Assembly (NCBI GenBank): GCA_015179125.1
Contig: WHVA01000586.1
Coordinates: forward strand, 1 to 64,000
From: Gautieria morchelliformis
Taxonomy: Eukaryota > Basidiomycota > Agaricomycetes > Gomphales > Gomphaceae
Direction: 5' to 3'
DNA: 64,000 nt
The notes under the pieces: model-generated
What the model was told of the DNA's origin: nothing
What the model saw: only the letters and a program-made list of their open reading frames with translations
Databases searched by the model: none
Part shown: positions 33,481 to 43,575 of the stretch, one piece after another
Position numbering within the stretch: position 1 is the stretch's first letter
Layout: each line of letters begins with the position of its first letter
Position numbers and translations under genes: made by a program

Positions 33481-33537
33481 TTCAGTCAAGATTTTGGGGC
33501 CCATGTTCTCATAGGCCCCAATTCCTTGACTAAAACT
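33478..33537. repeat. imperfect foldback, about 26-bp arms
   Basis: Arms 33478-33502 and 33512-33537 (AGTTTCAGTCAAG-TTTTGGGGCCC against its inverse) with several mismatches. It sits at the broken 3' end of decayed glycosidase copy 1. A related start (AGTTTCAGTCAAGGAATTG) occurs at 35418 beside copy 2. Confidence 0.7.
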
Positions 33538-33619
33538 TGGTCTCACAACCCATTAGACTCATTCAGTGATCGAGGCCTATGCATAAACACCATTGTGCTC
33601 ATCGGTAGGCTCTCCGCAG

Positions 33620-34200
33620 TCTACATATTATGCAGGTAATAAAACATATAGTGATTGCACAGGAAGGAATATCATGATGGATGCCAGAAAACTTTTTCCC
33701 CGTGGATTTCATCCTATTAATATCGACATCGACTACAAACACGATCGTTATGCAAGGCATTGGACTCGAACGGAACGTCCACCAAAATACCTTCTAATCG
33801 ATTTCGGTCTCTCCAGATTCTATGATCCCAAGCATGGCCCACCACTGGATCTCCCCGTTCGTGGTATTGATAGAACTGCACCCGAGGTTCAAGGAGACAA
33901 ATATAATTAACTCTCCAATCCGTTCGCAACTGATATCTACTATGTCGGTAATATGATCAAGATGGAATTTGTGGATGTACGTGTCTACTCTTTACTCCTA
34001 ATCCTTTGTCACAGAACCATGATCGGTTAGGTTAGGTTAGGATTTGATTTCATGGTTCCCTAAGAAGAGCCATCGAAGCAACCAAGTATCGATCAGGTTA
34101 TGACCCGTTTCGAGGCCATGTATCGCTCCCTCAGTTTCAAGCTGCTACGCACGCATATAGTGACACGAAAGGAAGAAGGGCGCTTCCGTGTTTTATGATT
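33620..34200 (+). pseudogene. fungal protein-kinase-like remnant
   Basis: C-terminal lobe of a kinase-like family common in mushrooms: DCTGRNIMMDARKLFP (catalytic loop region), YLLIDFGLSRFYDP (DFG motif), GIDRTAPEVQGDKYN, then an in-frame TAA at 33908-33910, then NPFATDIYYVGNMIKMEF in the same frame, a candidate intron, and a last piece PSIDQVMTRFEAMYRSLSFK. The N-lobe with the ATP-binding lysine is absent. Not functional as it stands. Confidence 0.72.
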
Positions 34201-34442
34201 TCTTGCATTTCTTCCGACGCATGCGATATGCTTTCATGCGAATTCCTCCTGTTCCACGAGCTGGTATGGCATGTTATCACACAGGAGCTCACGGAAGGCT
34301 CCTAACCTAACACTTTTCAAGTTTTAAAGGTGCTTTCGTCATCTCCCGCCGGAAATGCTACACCTATCTGTTGTAATCCCTGCCCTATGGGAGTAGCTAA
34401 AGAACAATTCATAGTACGTGTTCGCATACTTCGAGGCTTGCA

Positions 34443-34537
34443 TAAACACTTAGACTTCGAGTGCGCCACTTGCATGTGAGAACATGTTGGACCATCAGAC
34501 TCACATGCAAGTCGCACACTCGAAGTGTAAGTGTTTA
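34443..34537. repeat. foldback: 38-bp inverted repeat
   Basis: Arms 34443-34480 and 34500-34537 pair with few mismatches around a 19-nt loop. The stem begins TAAACACTTAGACTTCGAGT. A smaller perfect 11-bp hairpin (CGAGGGTCACA, 34627-34637 with 34645-34655) follows closely. Confidence 0.9.
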
Positions 34538-34739
34538 CTCTAATGCATATCTTCGAGCATCCAGAAGGATTGTTTAGATTCTATTTGTGGTTATTGTGTG
34601 GATTACCGTAACACGAAAGAGGAACTCGAGGGTCACAATACTAATGTGACCCTCGCTGTGTCCTCATGCGTTTGAGTAATTGTCTGAGACGCAATCACTC
34701 CAGCGCATGAAGACAGAGAAACAGCTTTGAGCCACCCAA

Positions 34740-35410
34740 CCTTTGGGCTACCGGTTCGTAATTGCCTATTACGAACTGCTGATGGTTTTCTGACGATCTC
34801 CGTCTAGGGAATGCATGGGCAGCACTTGGCGTGCTTCATGTTCAGGCAATGCTCCTCATCTACGATTTACGTCGGCCTACGCAAGCTACAATCGGTAGGG
34901 CCGAGTTACATGGCCAGCAGTACGAGTCTCTCTGCGGTGGTCGCTTTTGGTCGGACCAAAAGCGAGAGACTCGTTCTATAGAGGCTCCGTGCCGTGCGTG
35001 AAGCTCAGAATATGTTGGAGCGCTCAAATTTCAACGTTTGCCAGCCATTCTCTTCAGTTACGTACACCTCTCACTGCCTACTTACAAGTTTAGGTAGGCT
35101 CGCCGCCACAGGTCGTGTCTTCTTATTCCCACGTTCTCACCGCAGTTGCCTCGCACTGCCTCCTTCTTTCTCGCAGACCACCCTGACCTGTAACTCCTCC
35201 ATGGACCATAAGCAGCAGATTTCCAAAGCTTCCCCTTCGACCAGGCATGGCAGGGCCATCTGTCAGAAATCAACAATCTCAAGTCCTGGATCAAGGAAAT
35301 CCTTGATGGTAAATTTGCAACGCTGGTACGATGTTTAATCCTGGGTAGACGTCTCTTCTACTTGTCTGACTATTTCTATTACAGACTTCTGAACCATGTC
35401 GTTGCTACCT
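34740..35410 (+). pseudogene. six-hairpin glycosidase, decayed copy 2
   Basis: Second remnant of the same gene: exon 5 end, intron and exon 6 start (CTTTGGGCTACCGG; AATGCATGGGCAGCACTTGG) to about 34855, then 380 bp of unrelated sequence including a foldback (34923-34973), then the rest of exon 6 and the next intron (AAGTCCTGGATCAAGGAAAT, 35281-35330; intron to about 35385). Broken beyond function. Confidence 0.72.
34923..34973. repeat. foldback with internal bulge
   Basis: Outer stem CGAGTCTCT/AGAGACTCG (9 bp) and inner stem CGCTTTTGGTC/GACCAAAAGCG (11 bp, one-base loop), with a 10-nt bulge on the left side (34932-34941). It lies within the insert that splits decayed glycosidase copy 2. Confidence 0.85.
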
Positions 35411-35569
35411 CATTATGAGCCCATAGTTTCAGTCAAGGAATTGATGCCCATGTGTGCCGATCAGATCTGGAGAGCGTGGGCCTCAATTCCATGGCCGAAA
35501 CTCATGTTCCTTTAGATAATGGCTCATTCAGTAATCAGAGCCTTGTAGGCTACCGGTTCGTCGTTGCCT

Positions 35570-36190
35570 ATCTATGGACAATCACCTGCGGACCATGCAG
35601 CGATATATTATTTACATAATGCAGTTTAATGGTGCCCATATTTCACAACGATCTTGCAATTTTTCAGAAGCCAGTAGAAGCCGTAAAACTCCCTAGAACC
35701 TCAAGCCACCCATTTGATGTCATGAAGGCCCCCAACCGAGACAGCCGTTATAGCAGAAGTTATGATATGCTAGTGCTGCGTTTTTGTTCGTTCATCAAAT
35801 ATCACGGCTTCACAAACTACTCGAAGTCGTGCGTATTTTAGCGGTGGCTGGCCTACAGCTAGCTATGTTTAGCTGCCATTACTAGACATACGATCAGACC
35901 ATCGGACATGTTAAGGTTGCCAACGATGGGGTTGTCAACACAGTCACCGTCTACAAGATCAACGAGCGAGGAGAAACGCCCTCGTGCCGACATCATACCA
36001 AAAGGTTATACAGGTGCCTGGCAACCGCTTCTCCGCATTTTAATATCCTTCTCCTACTTTAAAGCGGTGTCTTTTGATACGTCGCCACAGGATGAAATGC
36101 TGAGTACGCGGAAGGTCTTTGTGTTTCAACCCTATTTGACAAATGACCTTGGCATTATTTCGGCAGTACTTATTCTATGATGGACAGTCA
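35570..36190. repeat. upstream duplication unit, copy 2
   Basis: Partner of 32398-32765; see that entry. It ends about 360 bp before the start codon of the intact glycosidase gene and probably includes its upstream region. Confidence 0.72.
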
Positions 36191-36550
36191 TGGTCTGGAC
36201 TCTGGAGCAGCGTGCTTCTCCCTAAAAATATATTGTCCAAGATTCTCTTGGTTATTATCTGATAGCTTACTGCGAAGACGCACTTATGCACGGAAAGAAG
36301 TATGGTAAGAGTGCGATTTTAAAACATACGCGCTCTATGATTGCATGATTAGTTGCCACCATGAAAGGGAACAGTTTACTAAATTGCTTCCGCGGCGCGG
36401 TCCGACGCGGTTAGCTCTCCTTGCCTATTCCGTCCAGCCCTGCAGACCTTCGAACTATACCCCTTATGGCACATGTACAGTATGGCACATGTACTGTATA
36501 GAGCTAATAGAGTCCGGGCTGGACCGTCGCGCTCGAGCGGCTAGTTACTC

Positions 36551-38041
36551 ATGTCCTCCTCCCTCGTACATCGTCTCCTGCAGGTTACTTGCTTGACCAT
36601 TGTTAGCCTGGTGGCTGGCGCCAATGGGTCCTCGCTCAATAGCTCCCTCGCGAATGAGATAAAGGGCGCCATGCTTGCCTCCATTCGAACCAGGTCCCTC
36701 AAAATTTTTACCAGTTTCTAGCTCGAGCGCGCTGACGACTGCATGTTCACAGTTGGGAACAAGGCACGGCTGCTGGAGCGATAATTGAAACAGATAACCC
36801 AGAGTATTCTGTGTTCGCGAGCTCGCCCTTTAAGTCACAAGGATTTCCTGCGTCCCCCCTTCGGCTCGCTTTTAGCGCCGCTGTGCGACAGACTAGCGAT
36901 GGCAGGTTGAGCCAACAGATCAACGATGCCTTGGATGGTGCGGCGTTGGACGGTGCCTCAGCGGGTTCGGCCGTCCTCCTAGGTAACTTATGTGATCAAA
37001 AGTGGTAACAACATTCACAATTCATCAAATTTAGGAACTTACACAGATCCGTCCCGACAAGCATTCTGGCAGCAAGCAGCGGACGCACAGCTCAATTTCG
37101 TTCGTATTTTCCAAATCGAAAAAGTATAATGGCTTGAGAAATATCTGGCATACACAGATTCTGAACATAGCCCCGCGCACTTCAACGGGTGCTATATCCC
37201 ATCGGACTGATAGTTTGCAGTACTGGCAAGTGTCCTGGTCAAATCTGTGTTCGTCGTTGAAATTTACGCACTTCTGTCAGGGCGGATGGGGTCTACATGG
37301 GATTTCCCTTCATTGCCGCGTACGGTGCCGTAACATCTAACCAAACTCTTCTGATGGAAGCCTATACGCAATGTAAACTGTATCGCAACGCGCTCCTTCA
37401 ACCTGGCCCTACTGGTCCACTCTGGGCTCATATTGCTTTTGACAATGGCACATTCAGTGATCCTGGCCTTTGGGCTACCGGTTCGTCGTTTCATGTTACA
37501 AACTGCTGATCGTTCTCTGACGATTTCTGTCTAGGGAATGCATGGGCGGCACTTGGCATGCTCCGTGTTCAGGCAACGCTCCTTAAATCATCTTATGCAC
37601 ACAGTTTCTCGTTAGAAATCAACGATCTCAAGTCCTGGATCAAGGAAATCCTTGATGGCACATTTGCAGCGCTGGTACGATTTTAATCCCCGGTAGACAT
37701 CTCCACTACTTGTCTGACTATTTCTATCGCAGACCTCTGAAAACCTTGTTCCGGACTACATTAAAGGCGGTCCTACGTTTGGAGATGCGGCGTCTTCGGC
37801 TGCCTTGGCCTCAGTTGCATACCGTTCCGCCGTGCTCGACCCCGTTGTTTTCGGCGCAAACTATACAAACGCGGCTTCCAAGATCCGAGCTGCCGTCACC
37901 AAAGGAGTGGACAACCTCGGGGTAATATCGCCCCTGGTTGACCCATTAAACTGGTCACAGGAGGGTAAACTGTCTACAGAGGGACAGGCATTCGGATTGA
38001 TGCTCCTCGCAGCGTGGGACGCGTGGATGCAAACCCAGTGA
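36551..38041 (+). CDS. secreted six-hairpin glycosidase (GH105-like), intact
   Basis: Seven exons: 36551-36693, 36753-36982, 37035-37099, 37158-37225, 37281-37480, 37535-37674 and 37733-38041; 384 residues, all phases consistent. The N-terminus is a clear signal peptide (basic start, hydrophobic core to about residue 22, small residues at AGANG), so the product is likely secreted. Diagnostic stretches: SWEQGTAAGAIIETDNPEYS across the first intron, SASAGSAVLL-type helix, APRTSTGAISHRTDSLQYW, GVYMGFPFIAAYG, LWATGNAWAALGMLRVQATL and the end STEGQAFGLMLLAAWDAW. These fit the alpha/alpha six-barrel of GH88/GH105 unsaturated-glycuronyl hydrolases, but I cannot name the substrate. The intron at 37226-37280 is GC-AG (donor GCAAGT). 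Two decayed copies lie upstream. Confidence 0.85.
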
Positions 38042-38727
38042 ACTATTCACTCTCACACTCTTTAGTTCTCTCTCTTAACTCGTTTACTTATCCGACCGCA
38101 CCACAAATTTCATCCAAGGGAAGCTTCTAGCGACATGAGATGCATGGAGACTCCATGAGCACCACCACTTCAAACTTTTTTTTCGCACCTGCTCATGGTC
38201 GTTCTCTCTCGTCAGAATGGCTCTATATGTTAGTTGAATGGGGCGTTTGGTTTGGAGTGTTGTGGTTGTGAAAAGAAAAACCTCGTTACTGTAATGTATG
38301 CACAGGTCAGGATTGTCTCGGAGAATGCAGTCATTACGGGGGTCTAGAATTCTGCTCGTTGCTGTAAACAATCGTTAAAACGCACGCGTGATGACGGTGA
38401 GTGGCGAATATGAGGCGCCGTGGGGAAGGGTCGTGGTCACCGGCGACACATACGCAAGGCTTGAAGCCTCATATTTTACCGGTCAGTGGAGCAACCCTCC
38501 TCGCCAAGTGGCTAGCTGAGAAGATTATGATATCTTATCTTTCTCCTCACAAGAACTTCGAGGAGTTAGGTGAGATGACCGTAGTTTCCGCAACCCATCT
38601 TGATCGACTCCAAAGCTTTCAGAGATGAATGTGACTGGTCACAAATTTGAAATTACATAGCTTTTGCCACCGTGACGTGTGGCACACCTCCTCCTTGATT
38701 TCTCATCTCTACCCCTTTCCAATCCTC
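38042..38727. other. no recognisable gene
   Basis: Spacer between the glycosidase and SPRY genes, both on the plus strand. It should include the glycosidase 3' UTR and the SPRY promoter. Only spurious frames seen. Confidence 0.5.
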
Positions 38728-39730
38728 ATGTCAGGGTTTTTCCAGAAGTTAAAGAGGCATCCACAATTATATCCCCCTCCTCCGGGCCCTCCTCCAACAT
38801 CCCAGTCGCCTCCTGAGTGGACAGCCGCAGCCGAGCCCTCGCATGACTGGGGACTCAAGAACGAAGCCTCTGAGTCAGATTGTGAAGCTGCTGAGATTTT
38901 CTGTGAACGCTACCCTATAGACGCTCCTAAATTTCTAGACTCCCGCGTGGTGGATCAAATAGAGACTGAGCAGGCGGCTGCGTGGCAAGTCGAAGTTCCA
39001 ACGTCTTCTGGTCGATTTAGAGGAGGCGTCAGGAATGCCAGGGACGGGATCAAGATATCTTCCTCGGACGACTGTGGGGATGTGTGTCTGCTGAGTAACC
39101 TTCCCATCGTCGCGGGATATTATAGCAAGCATGGGCAATATGGCGTGTACTACGAGATCACGGTCGATCGCATGGACCCGGAAGCCGTCGTTGCTATTGG
39201 TATGTACGTCGCTCGAACCCTCAAAGAAGCTTTCACTCAGCATTCTGCTCGTACCGAATCTAGGATCGTCGTGTAAGCCGTATCCACCCTGGCGGTTACC
39301 AGGATGGAACAGACTGAGCGCGGGCCTGCACCTCGATGACATGCGCAAGTTCTTCGAAGATCCCAACGGCGGACGCGACTATACCGGCACACGCGGGTAT
39401 CTTCAGAGCCTCCAAGCCGGAGATACGTTCGGGTTTGGATACGAATTTTCCTCTGGGAATATATTCTTCACGCGCAACGGCGGACGGCTGCCTAATGCCT
39501 TTATAGGGAAATATCTTCCTGCGCGGCATGGGGAGACGGGCAGCGATGTGCATGCCGCTATTGGCGTATCCGGCCGCACCGAGGTTAGGGTTAACTTTGG
39601 AGTGGAGCCGTTTTTCTGGAAGGAGGCCAATATGCCGCAGTGGAGAGTCGAGCGCCATGTTGGTAGACTTGGTGGTCCGAGTAATGCGGAGGATGAGCTG
39701 CCTGCTTATGATGCGCCGCCTCCTGCGTAA
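38728..39730 (+). CDS. SPRY-domain protein
   Basis: Two exons, 38728-39199 and 39264-39730, with a 64-nt intron (donor GTATGT, acceptor CTAG); 312 residues. The start chosen is MSGFFQKLKRHPQLY, because an upstream in-frame ATG at 38647 adds an unlikely leader. A proline-rich N-terminus (LYPPPPGPPP) is followed by a SPRY domain at about residues 90-290: SGRFRGGVRNARDGIKIS, YGVYYEITVDRMDPE, PPWRLPGWNRLSAGLHLDD, DTFGFGYEFSSGNIFFTRNG, and EVRVNFGVEPFFW. The C-terminus has ELPAYDAPPP, an LPxY variant of the PY motif that binds WW domains. The architecture recalls fungal Rsp5-adaptor SPRY proteins (Ssh4/Ear1), but no transmembrane segment is seen here, so this is only a suggestion. Confidence 0.87.
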
Positions 39731-40690
39731 TGGGAGGGTTTCCCGACTTAAGGCCCAAAGGTCACGGTGGCACTGGTATAGGTTGTATATGTTGTGGGGT
39801 CTGCAATTTAGTTGATGTAGCAGTAGTAGGAACAGTCTGGCTGATGGACTGCAGCTGTCGGTGGTCACTTATGAAAGTCTTTATTAGTACTCGGAAAAAA
39901 GTACTCCACGACGTACTTAGCGCTTGCGAGAAACCCTCATTGACAGAGTATTGAGTTTTGAATAGAGCAAAGATGCGGCCTTTGACTCGAGGCCGTATGG
40001 ACGCGACTCGAGTGTGGTGGAGGGAGTGTATCGCGAGATGGATCGAGGGGTGCGTTCAATGATTGCTTGGATACTCGTCTGTGTATAGGTAACATGTTTC
40101 GGCTCGACTCGTTGTATGCGTGTGGACTCGGGTGTGTGTTCGGCTCGGGCTTGTTGGACTCGTATGCGTGTGTATGTGCACTTCGGTGTACTCGGGATCG
40201 GTTTGGATACGGAGGATGTGTAGAACTCGTTAATATAATCGTGTAATCGTTACGTTTCGTGTCTGTGGGTTCGTGGGGCAGTTCGTAGTCGTTAGGCATG
40301 TATCAGTCCGTGATGAGAAATAGTCCGAGCGTGTTAAGTGCGCAGCTGCTAGTCCTTTCCTTACTACACTCATGATGCATACCGCTGTGTTCGCATGCTA
40401 AATTACTACCAGTATCGAAGACAACTAGCTGTCGTACGGGGTCTAAGGTAAGTACGTCTCGGATTCCCTGTTGCTAAGGCGTAAAGGAAACGGCTCTCGG
40501 ACTTTTATACACCTTCAAAAATAAGGCAAACGATAAGTAAAAGACCAGTAAGTAACACCGAAAACCAGGTACCAGTAACAATATTTACAGCACAAATTAC
40601 GGAACTTTCTAAATCGGGAAATTAGAATTAGCGCCCCGAGCGCCCGAGCGCCATGTCTTGGCGGTGCGCTCTCTGTTAGAATCCTTTCAG
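39731..40690. other. no recognisable gene; ACTCG-rich spacer
   Basis: Between the SPRY and glycosyltransferase genes. From about 40000 to 40260 it is rich in GTGTG and ACTCG words, similar in texture to the solo LTR at 51297-51987 (both contain TGTGTGGACTCG or GCGTGTGGACTCG). I could not find LTR ends or a target duplication, so no element is called. Confidence 0.45.
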
Positions 40691-41803
40691 ATGTCCTCCG
40701 ATAGCTATGACTACCACTCACTAAGTAATGGCCATAAACGATTCACTCGACCCACATCACGCTCTTGGAAGGTTTTCGGCGTTGCGTTGCTGGCCATCTA
40801 CGCCATTGGTCTTACCGTCTACGCAGTCAAGACGCACAGGTTTTTTTCTCTAGACTATTATGAGCCGCTGTGAGTGCTTTGCGTGTCCTTGCTGTTATAT
40901 GTACCCATTCATTTGTGGTTAAGAAATAATGCCTCTGTCATTGACTGGTCGCAAGAGACTTATTTGTCCCAGACGACAGCACTCAATCCCGAGGAGCATG
41001 CGGTCGTTTCGTCCCTTTACACGGATTCCTATATCAGACCGATAATCACGTTGGGCCACTCCTTGGATGCTGCCAATATGAACATGCGCAGGATTCTCGT
41101 CTACATCCCGGGCAGCGTGTCGGCGGCCTCGCTTTGCCTGGCGACCGCAGCTGGGTGGACTGTGCATCCAGTGTCGCGGATCGCTCCGCCGCACCACGGC
41201 AAGGGCGTGAACCGTCTATACCTCGACCAGTACACGAAACTCAACATCTGGACACTGGACTCGATAGGGATCAAAAGCCTCGTATACGTTGACGCGGACA
41301 CGCTCGTCCGCCGGAATTTTGTCGAGCTGTTCACGCTGCCTTATAACTTTGCGGCCGTGCCGGACATCTACCGGGACCACCGCGGGTTTACCGTCGAGTT
41401 CAACGCGGGCGTGCTGTTCCTCCGCACGAGCACCGCGGTGTTCGAGGACATGCTCTCGAAAATCGGGACGGCGAGGTTCCCGCCGTCGATGGCGGAGCAG
41501 GCGTTCCTGAACGCGTATTTCGGGCTGCAGGCGATCCGGCTGCCGTACGCGTACAACGCCAACATCGCGATAAAGTGGCGGAGCCCGGCGCTCTGGAAGG
41601 CGATGGTGGCCGACCTGTGCATTGTGCATTATACGTTGGACAAGCCCTTTCCGCTGCAGGGACAGGGGCGACAGTCGGTGAAGGAGTTTTTTGAGAGCCC
41701 GCTGGACCCGGGGAGGGGACTCTGGACGGAGGAGATAGCGTGGTGGCAGGAATCGTGGCGAGAAACGGCGGCTATATTGAAGAACAAGGCTGCGCATTGC
41801 TAG
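40691..41803 (+). CDS. GT8-type glycosyltransferase (glycogenin-like)
   Basis: Two exons, 40691-40869 and 40924-41803, with a 54-nt intron (GTGAGT...TTAAG); 352 residues, phase consistent across YYEPL/NNASVIDW. Type II membrane protein: short cytosolic N-terminus with basic residues, then one transmembrane helix (residues about 28-46, VFGVALLAIYAIGLTVYAV), placing the catalytic domain in the Golgi/ER lumen. Catalytic features of family 8: VNRLYLDQYTKLNIW, VYVDADTLVRRNFVELF with the metal-binding DxD (DAD), FNAGVLFLRTS, MAEQAFLNAYFG and a C-terminal CIVHYTLDKPF. The third-position GC content is clearly higher in exon 2 than in its neighbours. Acceptor substrate unknown. Confidence 0.9.
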
Positions 41804-42241
41804 TTAACATAATATATAATCTTTATTTGACATTACTGTATAGCAAATGCGACCACTTCTAATTTAGATGCGAGAACCAAGGTTCCTGGTTACAAATACT
41901 AGGGTTAGGGTTAGCTCTCGAAAACCGCCAAAAAAAGAGCCCGGCCACTCCGGGGAGCGAACCAGGACAGAAAAGATTGAGACGGTGCATACAGCCTAAA
42001 CCGTATACAAGCTACAAGAGCTGGCTGGGGACAATGTGTCGCCGTGCTACGGTCATCTCCCATAGCCCGCAGCCGCAGCACATGAAAGCACCTGCGCCAT
42101 CAAGGTAAGTATGAAGAAAATTATTCCACTGCGCTTGCTCTTTATACCAGCACAGACCGCGGCTAATAATAAACTCCGCTTACGCGTACACTCGGATCAA
42201 GGTGCCGCTGCCCGCCGGGTGCCATAGCAATGACTTCTTTA
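41804..42241. other. no recognisable gene
   Basis: Spacer between the glycosyltransferase gene and the Harbinger element. Contains a short interstitial TTAGGG-like stretch at 41899-41914. Nothing else recognised. Confidence 0.5.
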
Positions 42242-42487
42242 GAGCCTGTTCGACTACGGAATTGTATGGAATCATACACCCAAAATGAGATAATGTTGGT
42301 TCCAGATGATTCCGAAAATTGCGTGAGATTGTGTGACCGTTCGCCTGGCACAATTTTGGAGATTGCCAACTACTGCTATTGCAATTTTCATAGGTAAGTT
42401 GAATTCTGGTTCTGACCAGAATTCCTCGTTATTTTGAAAACCGAATCGCCTTCCGTCATTACACCAGCTTGCTCTACTCACTACATC

Positions 42488-43565
42488 ATGGTGGTTCCCA
42501 GATCGGACAAGCCAAAAAAGGAAAGCGTTGACTGGACAGCTCGTCACTGTACTCCTCCAAGCATGCGAGGGTGGTACTCAAGTGGAATCGGGCTGGAGTC
42601 TTGTTGTCACGGCATTGGCAACGAAGTTCAGTCCTGCAGTAGCCAAGAAAATAGGGCCCTGTAAGATGTGCTGGCAGTGCGTAAGTACCTTTTCAATTCT
42701 ATACTACTGGTTTCTAATCTACTAGTTAGCTCAAGACACATTACAAGATAGTCAAAACATTGCGTGAGCAATCCGGGTTCGGATGGAATGAGGGCAAGAA
42801 GCTTGTCACGGCGTCGAAAGAGGTGTGGGATGTGTATATCCTGGTGAGTACATGTGCTGCGTATCTATTCTAATTGCTTATTCTATCACAGGCCCACCCG
42901 AAGGCAAAGCCCTTCCACAGAAGGAGCTTCCCCCTGTTTGCACAGATGGTGCACCTTGTTGATGGTGTTATTGCCACTGGTACAGGTGTTTTCAGGAGTA
43001 GTTCTCCCATTGTAGGTGATATAGATGAGGGAGATGATGATGATGAAGAATTAGTGGACTCGGGGCATGATATGCTGGCAGATGAAGATGGGAATAAAAG
43101 TAGCGAAAATGAAAGTGATGAAAAGGTGTGAACTGTTCTTTTGTTTCACTTGTATGCAGTCCTTCTTACACTATGAAGGTTACACCAAGCCACAAATCCA
43201 AAAAATGCAAGGCTGCCACTGCGACGAAGCCGGCATGCAAACGGGTTCACAAAAGTGGTACTGATGCAATACTTTCCATGAGTACTGCTGTCACCGACAT
43301 GGGAGCAGCCTTAAGTAATCAAGGTAATAGTTCTACTGACCTTTGTGCATCCCTGGTACATAAGACAAAAGCCATGCAAATGGTAGAGGATGAAGAGGAA
43401 GGGCTGACAGACCTTGAGGCGGTCACCGTGGCTGAGATTTTCATGCGCAATACAGCTGCTGCAGACATGTATCTGGCAATGTGCAATAAGCCCACGCGGT
43501 GGTTGTGGTTGGAGGCTCACATACGTGAAGAAATAGGAACATGGGCAGCTTTATTCGGTATATAG
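42488..43565 (+). pseudogene. Harbinger Myb/SANT-like accessory protein
   Basis: Plus-strand gene with short introns. A start ATG at 42488 leads to ESVDWT, then a frame change near 42535 into LVTVLLQACEGGTQVESGW and LATKFSPAVAKKIGP. After an intron (42680-42732) it continues LKTHYKIVKTLREQSGFGWN and VTASKEVWDVYIL; after another (42844-42891) AHPKAKPFHRRSFPLFAQM, then an acidic region, then a C-terminal part ending TWAALFGI. This is the layout of the Myb/SANT-like domain (Myb_DNA-bind_3) partner protein of Harbinger elements, which carries transposase to DNA in known cases. At least one frameshift, so probably inactive. Confidence 0.75.
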
Positions 43566-43575
43566 TCATATCTCC

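Noticed and set aside
39990-40260. Possible solo LTR between the SPRY and GT8 genes, because of GTGTGGACTCG words shared with 51297-51987
   Set aside because: No TG/CA ends with a flanking 5-bp duplication could be found, and the shared words are short and low in complexity.
41899-41914. Interstitial TTAGGG-like repeats, also a TTAGG-like stretch near 34027
   Set aside because: Only two or three units, inside ordinary sequence, so no evidence of a telomere or fusion point.
41940-42000. tRNA-like B-box sequence (GGTTCGCTCCC on the minus strand) followed by a T run
   Set aside because: I could not fold a cloverleaf: the T stem pairs poorly and no matching acceptor stem or A box is present at the right distance.
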